A stretch of 64,000 bases of DNA from Sarocladium kiliense (Eukaryota; Ascomycota; Sordariomycetes; Hypocreales; Sarocladiaceae), in the NCBI GenBank assembly GCA_030734395.1, contig JAUZTG010000034.1:496001-560000 (forward strand). Reading direction: 5' to 3'. Shown here piece by piece: positions 22,359-33,822 of the stretch. The position numbers and the translations under genes are program-made. The notes below the pieces were generated by a model. That model ran no database searches and had not been told where the DNA came from. It saw only the letters and a program-made list of their open reading frames with translations. How positions within the stretch are numbered: the stretch's first letter is position 1; every line of letters starts with the position of its first letter.

Positions 22359-22759
22359 TTACTCTGCTGCTTCACCCCAGTTCGATCTAGCGACAGCGTG
22401 GACTCGCTTGTCCATATACCGACCCATGGCTCTCTTGGCAGGTGAAGGCAAATCGATATGATCGATGGAGATGAACAATTTTTCCTTTGCGAAAAGCTGA
22501 CGCAGCAAAGGGCAATGAGGGGTTGGATGGAAATGTTCGAGGTCTGATGCTGGAGGTCTGTACCACTGGTGGCCGGGGTAGGTTGCCGAGTGGACTGTCG
22601 TGGGAATATACTCGAGCTTCACACCTTTGAGTCAGTCCAGCCGATCTTCGGAGAGCTGGGCATCGCCGACAGCATATCATAGGTCGGAACAAGTCGGTAC
22701 ACCGACCATCCGCGGTTACGACTTCGGAAGACAGCAACTGAGCATTGATCGATTGGCAT
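22359..22759 (-). pseudogene. possible small gene split between two frames
   Basis: A 46-codon frame starts with ATG at 22759 and stops at 22619. A second frame of 87 codons, with no ATG of its own, runs from about 22622 to the stop at 22359. Both read like ordinary protein (WSVYRLVPTYDML; FISIDHIDLPSPAKRAMG). The switch occurs at TCAAAGGTGTGAAG, where a GTGT dinucleotide repeat could reflect a 2-nt insertion. An intron ending at CTGACTCAAAG and starting inside the first frame is an alternative, since CTGAC is a good branch site. The family is not recognised. It is convergent with the cyclotransferase-like gene. Confidence 0.35.
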
Positions 22760-25700
22760 CACCGCTTCAAAGTCCCCGGGACGACTAACTCAACAAAATC
22801 CACGTCCCAATCGACCCATCGTACGTCCATAACAGAAAGCAAAAGAAGATTCCACGATCATGACACGCAGCTACGGGACCCTTTCTTGGGCGCCAATGCA
22901 TCCCGCAAGAAACCACGCAAAAGTCCAAAAATGGATGCATCAAGAACACACACATACATGGTGCATACAGCCGAGCAGAGCCCACAATGGGATTGTATGT
23001 TACGGGGCCTGTTGGGCCAGAGGGGAACCAGAACTGGAACCAGCCCTACTGGCCTAGACCAGGCGGAGGGTCTCAGGATGACGAAGCCAATGTTCACGAT
23101 ATGTGGGCACGCTCCTGTTTTAGTTGTACATCGTCTTTCTTGGGCTTGACCGCCAGCAGGGGGGTGCGTATGCGGGAGGGAAGATCGGCTCGACACGGCC
23201 CGTGGTCGCGCAGTTGCAGTGCAGGCTGTGGCATGCAAATGTCACAATTCAGAGTCAGGAGAGACAAGGGAAAGACGAAAAGGGTACAGAAGAGGGACGG
23301 AAAAATTCTGCAGGGCGATCTCTGAAGCTTGAGGATCTTTGAGGCTGGGGGACCGGCAGGCTGGATGGAGTGAGGCGTCGTCGCGGGTGGGGAGGGAGAG
23401 AAAGGCGGTGAGATGATGGTTGAGGCGGTCGGCTCTGTACTCGGTACGCCTGTTGCAGTGGTGCATGCTACGCAACTCAAGTACCTTGGACGTTCAGGAC
23501 CCCGGGATGGACCTTTCTCCCCGGCAATCAACATCATCATGCGCTGAGAGATGGGGAATATGGGCCATGCTTAGACGTCCTAGCTCCCGCGCCGGGCTCT
23601 GGATCCTTGTTCCCACCAAAGAGAGAGACGGTTCATCGGCCGGGGGATTTGCTACCAGTGGCCTTTGTTTCCTTGCAGAGCGGCATACGTACAGCTTTGA
23701 GTACAGCTGCGTGAGCTGACTACCGTACCGAGTACAGTTGACTGGCTTTAGCAGGGGCGGTACATGCGAGATGGCGCATGGCGGCCCAGTGGATGCATGT
23801 ATTCTGCTGTGTCGCTACCCATCGCGGCTGTCTTGCATGGAACCAATTCGCGTTTTTTTTTGTCGTGTCTTTTTTTGTTGTTGTTGCTGTAACGCTCCGG
23901 TATGCTTGCCCGTTCTGTGCCTATTTCAGAGACGTGAGCAGCGGCCAGGATCCGGATAAGGGCACAAGTCCACGGCAGGGATGCTGATACACAACGGAAT
24001 GTCTCAGTTGGAATATTTTCTCTTGCGCACACGACCTCAGCCAAAAATTCCCAGGGATTGAAAGTGAAGACAGGGACCCCGCGTGATGGTATCATGTTTC
24101 TGCTGCTCCTCCCGTGACAGACAGCTGCCGCATGCCGTAGCATGGTGTGTAGAGAGTGTGTGGCATCCACCGAACAAAGCAGCAGAGCAGCGCATGTCGC
24201 GGTAGGCCAAGTGGGAACTGAGATGGACGATTGGAGGGGTGGGAGTGGTGATTGGTAGGAGGGAACGCCCGATGGTGGGTTGGTGATGGCGGGGAGTGGA
24301 CAGACGGGAGCTGTAAGGGGTGTGAGGCAGGACGAGGTTCGGTCTGGTGATGGCTGGCTGGCTGTGGTTGACGATTGCTGGGAGAGTTGGCATCGAGGAG
24401 AGTCAGTATACTTCGATAGTAAGAGTGAGAGAGACAGCGAGAGGGGTGATGGTATCGCCATTATTACGGTATGACGCCCAAGAGTGGATGTGCTGCTTAA
24501 TCGCTAGCTACAAGTTGCCGCTCAACAAATGCGTTACTGCCTTGTCGCGTGGCAGCAAGATGGATCTTTGGATCTATGTACTCGAATCACGATGGGAATA
24601 AACATAATCAGGACCCTTTTTCTACTGCGGACTGGGTGAGGTGGTCTCTTTAACTGTCGCATAAACCCGGTAACGAGGTGACACCCTGTGATCCCCTCTT
24701 TCTTGTTCGCCTTCCACATCCATACATACCTACTGCCATCCCTCCTTGTTCCCTTATCCAGCATTCTTCGCCCTTTTTAACTCGATAAAAACCACTGGGA
24801 TTCGTTGGATAATCCTGTAGTGTCTCTCGCCTGGGGCGACAGCCTATTGATCAACGCAAGGGGCGGCTGTGCGCTCTATTGGCTGCTGGCTGGCTGGCAT
24901 CATTCGCCAATCTCGACGCGTGCAGGAGGTGTTTCTCCTATTTGGTGCGCATTCCTCTGAGCTGACAGGAGAGGGAAAGGAAAGGAGAGGAAAAGGGGAA
25001 GAGAGCAGAGCGCGAGCTGGGCTGGCCTTTGTCCCGTTTTGGTCTCTCACTGTGCTTCCTGTGCCTCTGGTATTGGCAGCGACAGCACAGTGAGGAGTCG
25101 TAGTGGCAGCAGCAGCAACACCACTGTGATCCTCCTCGTGCTCACCACAGAGTGGAAGGGAACAAGCCAAAACACCACCACGACTTACCCTTTATCCTCA
25201 CGATAACGACTCCTCGCCTACCACCGACCCTCAGATCAATTAAACGGCACCGCAACCCCTCCGGCACATCCATCACATCACCGTCGTCATTCCTCCCTCT
25301 GAAACATCGCCTCCTCTCCCCTGCAAGGGCCTCCCCAAACGAGGGTCACCGCCAACCACTGTATCGACCATCGACACACCCCCGGTCCTGGTCACTGGCC
25401 CATGCCCATCCCCCGTCACCGATTCCCTGTCTGCCCGCTTTCTTAGCCTTCTTTTTTTCCCTTCTCTTTCCTCCCTCTAAACTCGCCTCGGCTGTGATTT
25501 TCCTTTTTCTTCTTTCCTCGAGAAAGAATTCCTCAATCTCATCGATCCAAGCAGCGGCAAAGCGTGGTCTCACCCCTTTTGCCCTGCTCAACTCCTGTCC
25601 TACCCACAGGGCAGCTCACTCTCGCTACTTTCACCGCCAGAATCCTACTCGAACCAACCAACCCTCGAATCCTCCCGTCTCGCAACCTCGAACGAGACGA

Positions 25701-25834
25701 TCAATAACACCTCCCCCGATTCTCACCAAATCGCCAACTACCCCACGCTCTTTTCCCACAGCCTTCTGTGCTACCCCCCGCAGCTTCCATGAGTTTGACG
25801 TCGGTCTGCCACGCTACAAGCTCCAACTCCCACA
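22760..25834. other. 3.1-kb gene-poor region upstream of the WG-repeat protein
   Basis: No supported gene. A 237-codon minus-strand frame at 23748-24461 is Ser/Pro/Leu low complexity and is not called. From about 25130 to the start at 25835 the plus strand is rich in C and T, as expected of a long fungal 5' leader. A 247-codon frame there (25152-25895) overlaps the start of the big gene and is judged chance. Confidence 0.5.
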
Positions 25835-28800
25835 ATGGCCGCGGCCGAGGTTTTGGCCTTCACAGAAAGCTGGAGAGGAAGCGCACCCGTCTTGACGACA
25901 CGGCGCTATGCGATTGGGTTGGATGAGCGGTGGCTGCGCGCCCGCCTGAGCTTGATCGCAAAGGCCTGGGTTGCCAGTAGATGCAATGTCGAGGTTAGTT
26001 TGCTTCTTTTCTGGGGGATCCTCATATGTTTTGTTTCCTGGCGCCTTTGTTCTAGCTTGAGTCCAAGCTCTGGTTGCTGGGCTCGTCCAGTCGCCACCCA
26101 CCTTTGCGCTACCTCCCTCTCGCGCCGAACCGCCTCTAGGAAGGAGGGGCTTTGGGTTTGTGGCCGAGTCGTGCGGCTGCTCCCGTCCTCTGGAGGCGTC
26201 TGTCCTTGGCCCATTCTAAGTCAATTCCTGGCTTTACTTCCAATCGCCATGCGAACTTGCTCACTATCTAAGCAAAGTTTCTGACCATATCTCAGGCTAC
26301 CTTCTCACCGTCCACGACGTCACTTCACACCTCACACAAACGAGCCGTCGACCGTCCTCTTGTCGCTCCCAGCTGGTCTCCGAGTCGACCCAGAGGCGTT
26401 TCCTCTGAACCAGACCCGGCCGTTCTATCTGCCGACGCCACGGAGCCCGCTCACTATGACAACTGCGCCCGGGTCAACATGCCGTTGACCTCCGACGCAC
26501 CCTCGTCGCCTTCCTCTTCTGAGCCTTCCACGAAGCAGCGATCCAACGACGACCTTTTCCGAGACCCCTCGGCGAGCGTCGAAGTAGATCTGCAGTCCCA
26601 AGAGGGCTTCTACGAGGCGAAGAAGAAGAAGGCCGCCGCTTCAAAGGCCGCTGCAAACAAATGGTTTGACGACGACGGCGACAAGAAGGAAGGCGAGGGT
26701 GGGGAGGAGAACAACGGTGGTGGCGACGGCGGTGCTGGTGGTGATGCTGGGAACGGTGGTGATGGCGCTGGCGCTGGCGACGGTAACGGCGACGACAAGA
26801 AGGACGAGCCCGCTGCCGACCCCGACGACGAATGGGGATTTGCACCAGCAAAGTCAAAGAAGAAGAAGAAGAAAGGCGGCCTTCTCGACGAACCCGAGGC
26901 GCCCAGCATTCCTAATGCCGATTTTGGCGGAGACGCGTTCCATGAGATCAAACTGGGCGACGACACAGGAGGTAAACTTGATATCAACTTCGGTAGCACC
27001 GACACGAAGAATAATTTTGGGTCATGGGGTACTAAATGGAATACAGGAGGAAGCACATGGGATTGGTCTGGGGCAGGCGGAGGGGGAGACGGTGCCGCAG
27101 ATGCCGCCGAAGCCCCCAAAGAAGACGTCGACTCAAATCCGTGGAGCATCAACCGGCCCAAACCTAAGAAGAAGGACAAGACGACGTTCTCCTTCGGCGC
27201 TCTAGACGAGGCCGAAGAGGAGCCCAAGGCGGAGGCGCCGAAAGAAGACGACTTCTTCACAGCTGTCTCTAAGAAAGACAAGAAGAAGAAGAAGAACAGC
27301 ATCTGGGACCCAGAGCCGGAAGAAGAGAAGAAACCAGAGCCAGAGCCAGAAGCCGATCCTTGGGGGTTCGCCTCGACTAAGAAGAAGGGTAAGAAGGTCG
27401 AAGAGGAACCCCCGGCTCCTGCTCCTGCGCCCCCCCCGGAGGACGACTGGTTCACATCGACAACGACCAAAAAGGACAAGAAAAAGAAGAAGAATGCCTT
27501 CTCTGCGTTTGACGACCCCGTCGAGGAGCCTAAGCCTGAGCCCGAGCCTGAAAAGAAGGAGGAGGACGACACATGGGACACATGGGGCACCTCGAAGAAG
27601 GACAAGAAGAAAAAGAAGAATCTTCTCGACGACTTTGCGAGCCCTGAACCCGAGCCTGCGCCGGAGCCTGAACCGGAGCCAAAGAAGGAGGAAGACGATC
27701 TCTGGGGCTCGTGGTCCACTTCCAAAAAGGACAAGAAGAAGAAGGGCAAAACTGCTGAACCGGAGCCGGTCCCGGAGCCCGAACCCGAGCCCGAGCCCAA
27801 GAAGGAAGAAGACGACTTCTGGGGTGCGGTTACTTCGAAGAAGGACAAGAAGAAGAAGAAGGGTGTCATCGAAGAGGTGCCCGAGCCTCCTACACCTGCT
27901 CCCGAACCGGATCCGCCGCCGGCTGATGATGACTTTGGTTGGGGCGCTCCCGTCAGCAAAAAGGACAAGAAGAAGAAGAAGGGCAAAGACCCGGAACCGG
28001 AGCCCGAACCTGAACCACCAAAGGAGCCTGAGCCCGAACCGGAGCCGGAGAAGAAAGATGACGACATCTGGGGCTTTGGCAAAGCGGCAGCCAAGAAGGA
28101 CAAGAAAAAGAAGAAAGCTTCTATCTGGGATGATCCGGAGCCGGCCCCGGAACCCGCCCCCGAGCCGCCGCCACCTGTCGAGGAGGAGAAGCCCGCTGAA
28201 GATGACTTCTGGGGAGCCGTGACCACCAAGAAAGACAAGAAGAAGAAGAAAGGCAAGGACGCCGAGCCCGAACCCCCGCCACCGGAGCCCGAGCCAGAAC
28301 CACCAAAGGAGGAACCCAAGGAAGAGGACGACTTCTGGGGTGCCGTGACTTCTAAGAAAGATAAGAAGAAGAAAAAGAAGGGCGTTGAGGAGGTCATTCC
28401 AGAGCCTGAGCCTGAACCCATCCCTGAACCTAAGAAGGAGGAAGACGACGACTTCTGGGGCAGTTTTGGCACCAAGAAGGACAAGAAGAAGAAGAAGGAA
28501 GAGGAGCCACCGCCGCCTCCACCGGTGGAGGAGCCGAAGCCTGCTGAGGACGACATCTGGGGAGCTGTCACCTCAAAGAAAGACAAGAAGAAGAAGAAGA
28601 ACTCGATCTTCGATGAGCCACCAAAGGAGGAACCCCCTAAAGAGGAACCCAAAGAAGAACCGAAGCCGGCCGACGATGGGTGGGACCTCTGGGGTTCGTC
28701 TAAGAAGGACAAGGACAAGAAAAAGAAGAAGACTTCTGTCTTCGACGAGCCACCAAAGGAGGAGCCGAAAGAGGAGCCAAAGGATGACATGTGGGATACC

Positions 28801-31800
28801 TGGGGCAGCACTTCGAAGAAAGACAAGAAGAAGAAGGGCGCCAGCGATCTCATTGACATTGGCGACTCACCTCCTGTTGTGCCTGATCCTGTAGAGGGCA
28901 CAGGCGACGATGACTTCTTCTCTTCTTGGGGCAAGAAGGACAAGAAGAAGGAAAAGGAGGCCGAGGAGGACGACATCTGGGGCACAGTGAGCAAGAAGGA
29001 TAAGAAGAAAAAAGACAAAGAGGAAGGCAAGTCATTTATTCTACTACGCTACGACCGTCTAAGACACTAACATCCGAGCAGAAGAGGCCAAGTTGAAAGA
29101 GAAGGAGAAAGAAAAGAAGAAGGAGAAGGAGCCGAAGTTGAGCGAGAAAGAGTTGAAGAAGCTCGAGAAGGAGAAGAAGAAGGCTGAGAAAGAGCGCGAG
29201 GCCCAGGAGGCCAAGGAAGCCGAAGAGCTTGCCGCCCTCGAAGCCGAGGAGAAGGCTCGCGAAGAGGCAGAGGCCAAGGCGCGCGAGGAAGAGGAGGAGA
29301 AAGCGCGTGTCGAGGCTGCAGCTGCTGAGGTTGTTCAGGAGGAGGAGGAGCTCGCCGCGCTTACAGAGAAGAAAGCGAAGAAGGGCAAACTTACCAAGAA
29401 GGACACCGAGAAGTTCAACCGCCTCACCGAGAATGCCGAGAAGCGCGCCGAGGAGAAGGCTGCGCTTGAGGCGGAGGAAGAAGCTAAGCGGGAAGCTGAG
29501 CGTGAAGCGGAGGAACAAGCTGCGCGCGAGGCCGAAGAGGCTGAGGCTGCGAAGAAGTCCAAGAAGAGCTCCAAATCCGATTCCAAGTCCAAGTCAAAAG
29601 ACAAGGAGAAGGAGAAGGAAGAGAAGAAGTCGAGCAAGAAGTCCAAGGATCCGGCTCCTGAGCCAGAACCTGAGCCAGAGCCAGAGCCAGAGCTTAACCC
29701 TGACGAGGTGGAAGAGCTGCTGGGCAATAAGGACAAATCGACTAATGATGCCTTCAGCTTCTGGGGTATCAGCAGTGGCAAGAAATCCAAGAAAGGTGTG
29801 TGGTGCTACCCCCTGGACCCCTGCCGAACACCCCTGACCAAGCTGCGCTGCGCCACGTGCGCCATCGCGAGCTGGCGCGTCTACCCCAGAAATTTCATGA
29901 GATTATCGGGAGCACCCGAGATTGCGATTGCTGACTCACCTAATAGTTCTGGAAGATACCATGGACAAGGACACGACACCCTTATCCAAGACATCGACCG
30001 ATGCCTCCATGAAATCATCCCGGAAAGCTGTCGGTGGCAAAATCGCCGACAGACTCAAGACCTTTGAATCGGCACCGGAGCCTGAACCCATTGTTGAGGA
30101 AGATCCACCACCGCCACCCCCTGCTCCTGAGCCACCCCTATCCTCAAAGGAGGAGAAGAAGCGCGCTAAGGCAGCGAAGAAGAAGGCCGAGGAGGAAGCT
30201 GAGCTGCTGAGCGCGTCTTCCAAGAAGAGCCAAAAGTCCTCAGAGATACCCGGCAGTTTCCCAGACGACGAGGATGACCACGAAGTAGCCGCTGCTGCTG
30301 ACATGGCCTCGAAAGACAAATCCAAGAAGAAGAAGAGTAGCAAGTCAAAGACGGCCGACCTTCCTCCTGCACCGCCCGCAGTTCCCGACGCACCACCCAC
30401 ACCTCCACCCGAGCCGAAGTCGTCGTCGAAGAAGAAAGAACGCGCGAAGATCAGTCGCGAGGGCTCCTCCTGGGGCACTTGGACGGCTGGTACCGGCAAG
30501 GAAGAGAAGAAAGAAGAAAAGAAGTCCTCCAGGTCCAAGGGCGAGAGATCGTCGAAACGCGACAGGGAGGAGAAGTCGTCGTCTAAAGGCTCAACTTCGG
30601 ACAAGGCTGAGGACAAGCCAGAGAAGACGCCTGCGAGGCCGAAACTCTCAAGCATGTTCAGCACACCGCCGATCTCGAGATCTATGTCGACTCGTGAGAA
30701 GCGTTCCAGCGTCAGCGGCAAGTCATCGCGTCGTCACTCAGTCGACGCGCATGGACTGGCGTCTCCGCCACCAGAGGACATGCCGCCCATGTCCTCCAAG
30801 GCTGCGAAGATTCTCGGCGTTGGCACTTCGAGCAGCGCAAAGAAGTCGCGTCGCACACGACCCTCTGTGGATGAAGATATCCTCATGACGGCTGACGATG
30901 GCGGCGACGATCACGAGCCACGACACCGCCGATCGAAGAGGTCACAAGAAGAAGACATCGTCATGGTGGATGCTGGCGGCCCGTCAGAGAGTCCACTGAA
31001 GCGTGGCGGATCCGTGAAGAAGTCTGGATTCGCTGGTCTCTTCGGTGGCTTGATGACGCCCAAGGCGGAGCGTCCAGACCCTTTGCGTCGTCGCAGCACG
31101 TACGCGACAACGGACAATGAGGGAGGGCATACCACAAATGGCGAGGAAGCTGTCATGGTGGACCCTGAGCGTGAGGCTCGTCGCGCGGCTCGCAAGGCAC
31201 GCCGGACGGAGCAAGAGAAAGTGGGCGAAGATTCGCGTCGCGCGCGTGACGATGCCCGGCGCGAGAAGCATCGCCGTCACGAAGAGGAGGCCGAGGCGCG
31301 TCGACAAGCCGAGAAGGCGCAGCGTCGCGCGGATCGCAAAGCTCAGAAGCTTCAGGAAGAAGAAGAGCAACGGCTGGCCGAGGAGCGTGAACAAAGGCGA
31401 GCAGAGCGCCGCCGAGCGCGCAAGGCGGCTGAGGCTGCTGCGACTGCAGACGAAGGCGGTGATGAAGCTGCTCGACGTGCTGCGAAGTCTGAGCGCCGCC
31501 GATCGCGTCAGGTCGATGCGTCTGGCGATGATGACGCTGAGAGGCGACGACGCCGCGAGGCAAGACACTCGCGACATGCTGGTGACATGACTGGTGACGA
31601 GGGTCGTCGCAGCAGTCGTCGCCATGCTGAGTCTGCTGACGAATATGGTCAGTCTCGGAAGTCGAAACGTCGGGGTGGCGAGAAGAGCTCAGCGTGGCCC
31701 TTGTCGGGTACTTCGTCTTGGGTGAAGGAGCATTCGGACGCGCCACCACCTCCTGAAGATGGCAAAGACACGGATGCAGCGCCGCCAGGAGATGATGAAC

Positions 31801-32030
31801 AGGCACGTCGTGCTGCACGCCGTGCGAAGCGCCGCCAGAGACAAGAAGACGCAGCGGCTGCTGAGCCAGATGACAGGCGACGACGACCGCGAAGAGAGGA
31901 CCGTGATCGCGACCATCGTACGGGTGGCTCGGAGGGGAGTGACGAGAGAAGGCATCGGGAGGCGGCATCTGCGGCGACATTTACGGACACGACGCCGCGG
32001 AGCAGCTGGTGGAGGAAGCTGACTGGTTAA
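25835..32030 (+). CDS. giant disordered protein built of acidic-WG / KKDKKKKK repeats
   Basis: Four exons are inferred: 25835-25993, 26296-29026, 29082-29795 and 29947-32030, giving 1,895 residues. The first junction is supported by a CTGACC branch site, a CAG acceptor and an open frame of 114 codons before the next ATG (26479); a start at 26479 (1,781 residues) is the alternative. Residues about 228-961 hold some 18 imperfect units of 30-50 residues: an acidic stretch with W and G (EDDFWGAV, DDIWGF), a lysine block (SKKDKKKKK) and a Pro/Glu linker. A Lys/Glu/Ala-rich, probably helical stretch follows (about 965-1160). The last 300 residues are dominated by RR/RK pairs and end in SSWWRKLTG. 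No enzyme domain, signal peptide or membrane segment is visible. Function unknown; the charge pattern suggests a scaffold or nucleic-acid-associated protein. The second intron is GC-AG. Confidence 0.75.
29027..29081 (+). other. GC-AG intron
   Basis: The exon ends GAAG and the intron opens GCAAGT, closing CACTAACATCCGAGCAG with a good branch site. Splicing here joins the two long frames (phase 1). Nearby GT sites either leave a stop or break the frame, so the GC donor is required. The remaining donor bases match consensus, as is usual for GC-AG introns. Confidence 0.75.
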
Positions 32031-32853
32031 ATTCCAACGTGGATGGGCTTTACGCGATATGGGATTACGTGTTTGAGCACCCAGTTTCTTGTTTGGCAGG
32101 CAAAGTTCTGTTTTGTTTGTACGATCTTGGCCTTTTCTTGGAACAGCGGCTCTTGCTTTTGGATGGAAGCTGTTTGACCAGGCGATGATACCCTTACTTA
32201 TATCCTCGATACTCTCAGCGTTGATACCCCCTCTCCTCCCAAATCTCCATCACCGATTTTTATCCCTTGTCACTGAGCGAAATTCCTTTCCTGCAGGCCC
32301 CTCTTGATGTTGGGGTTTTATTTGCTGCGTGCAATGGTGTTTTGTTGGATATGGCTGGTTTGGATGGATTTGGCCTTGGGTGTTGCTTGGTTCAGCGGAG
32401 GAGTTTTGTGTGTTTGGACATGATACACGGCTGGGTGTTGGATTGAATTGACTGAGCGCTGAGCGCTGACTGAGATATGGTTTGCATTGCCTGTGTGTGT
32501 TATATGCCTTACCTAGTTATTATGTGCCATACTTGGCTTTGCCATATTTTACTCGCCCATCTTATGCCTCACTCATCTATCTTATAAATCTTACTTGTAG
32601 ATCCTACTAATTGTATGTCCTACACCTCACTTACCTATTCTGTACCTAGTCATTTCTCCCGTGCCTCACCTGCAATGCAACATATATGGATGGCTTCATC
32701 AAAGTAAGGGTGTCTACTTTACATGTGATGGTAGGTAAATATATCGTTTCATATGCCTTGCACGTACAGACTGGTATCTCTATGCTACGCCATGCTATGC
32801 CAAGCCCTAGTAAAATCATCTCATCATGCTCAAACCCGAGAGTGAGATCCAGC
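32031..32853. other. intergenic region with degenerate T/C-rich repeats
   Basis: The 3' flank of the repeat protein and the GH128 gene. Positions 32500-32680 consist of loosely repeated pieces of about 20 bp of the type ctTATGcCTyACytAtCT, resembling a decayed minisatellite. No coding feature was seen. Confidence 0.5.
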
Positions 32854-33822
32854 TCACGCCATCGCCATCACCATCACTACCCACCCCATCATCAACACCA
32901 AATCCGGCCTCACCACCACCGCAGCATCCCCCATTCCCTCCTCAAACCCATTCTCCTCGCCTCCCAAATACTCAGCCCCCAGCCCCGTCAAATCCCCATC
33001 ATCATCCAACATACTGACGCCATCCCCGGTCCACTCATTCGCATCATCCTGCCGAAACGCGCCGAACCACGCATACCCCTGCACCCAGTCCTTGTCATCG
33101 AGATACGCCATGCTCTCGTTCAGCATGGCCGTGTTGGCGTCTGCGTCTTCCCCCACAAAGGCCATTTCTGTAATGTACATGGGCGGAATGTCGTCGTCGT
33201 TGTCTGAGGAAGAGGTGGCGTTGCCGTAGAAGTCGCGGAGGGCGCCGAGGTGGCCGGCTAGACCGGGGAAGTCGCCATAGTAGTGGACGGCGATGAAGTC
33301 TGTTGGACAGCCGTTTTTGGGGTCGATGTCGTAGCAGGAGGCGTTGAAGTCACGGAGCCATGCGAGACCTTTTCCTGAGCCTGTGACGGAAGGGTGGCTA
33401 ATGTTCCAAGTCCTGCCTCCGCTGTCGCCATCTCTTAATGGGACAATGTACTCGATATAAGCCTCTGCAGCGTCCTTGGGGGATATATCACTTCCTCCAT
33501 CATCCGTCCCATGATCCGGCTCATTGAAGGTCAGAATATGTGTTGAGGACTCGGGGGAGCGGTCAAGGATTGAGGTTAGATCTGGGTCTTCTGCTGCGTC
33601 GATACCGTGGAGGAGAGGGAAGAAGACGACAGAGGAGTCGACGGAAGGGTTGGCGTACGGCGACCAGGTGTAGTACCAGGCGATGGAGGAGTTCTCGGAG
33701 GTGAGGAAGGAGATGTCGGAGTCTGGAGTGGAGGCAATGAGGGCGAGGCCGCGTTTGGAGGAGAGGCCGGCGTGGGTGGCGACGAGAGGGGTGAGGAGGG
33801 GGAGGAGCGTTAGGGAGCGCAT
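32854..33822 (-). CDS. secreted GH128-family glycoside hydrolase (Asl1-like beta-1,3-glucanase)
   Basis: One exon codes 322 residues. A signal peptide covers about residues 1-18. The catalytic barrel shows the two family glutamates: LTFNEPDH (acid/base) and MYITEMAF (nucleophile), plus the WYYTWSPY strand and FIAVHYYGDF typical of Asl1-like hydrolases. Members cut beta-1,3-glucan and act in wall remodelling or on foreign glucan. The C-terminus is a Gly/acidic linker followed by about 20 hydrophobic residues (VLMMGWVVMVMAMA), which resembles a GPI-attachment signal, so the enzyme is probably wall- or membrane-bound. Three NxS/T sites are consistent with secretion. It diverges from the secreted-protein gene at 35216. 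Confidence 0.88.
   Translation of the reverse strand: MRSLTLLPLLTPLVATHAGLSSKRGLALIASTPDSDISFLTSENSSIAWYYTWSPYANPSVDSSVVFFPLLHGIDAAEDPDLTSILDRSPESSTHILTFNEPDHGTDDGGSDISPKDAAEAYIEYIVPLRDGDSGGRTWNISHPSVTGSGKGLAWLRDFNASCYDIDPKNGCPTDFIAVHYYGDFPGLAGHLGALRDFYGNATSSSDNDDDIPPMYITEMAFVGEDADANTAMLNESMAYLDDKDWVQGYAWFGAFRQDDANEWTGDGVSMLDDDGDLTGLGAEYLGGEENGFEEGMGDAAVVVRPDLVLMMGWVVMVMAMA

Noticed and set aside
23748..24461. 237-codon minus-strand ORF
   Set aside because: Low-complexity Ser/Pro/Leu sequence with no domain, no splice support and no clear stop-start context.
25152..25895. 247-codon plus-strand ORF
   Set aside because: Pro/Ser/Arg-rich, lies in a pyrimidine-rich leader and overlaps the better-supported start at 25835 in another frame.
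26610..29030. 806-codon minus-strand ORF antisense to the repeat protein
   Set aside because: It is the mirror of Lys/Glu/Pro codon bias; its protein is only Phe/Ser/Gly low complexity with no introns or start context of its own.
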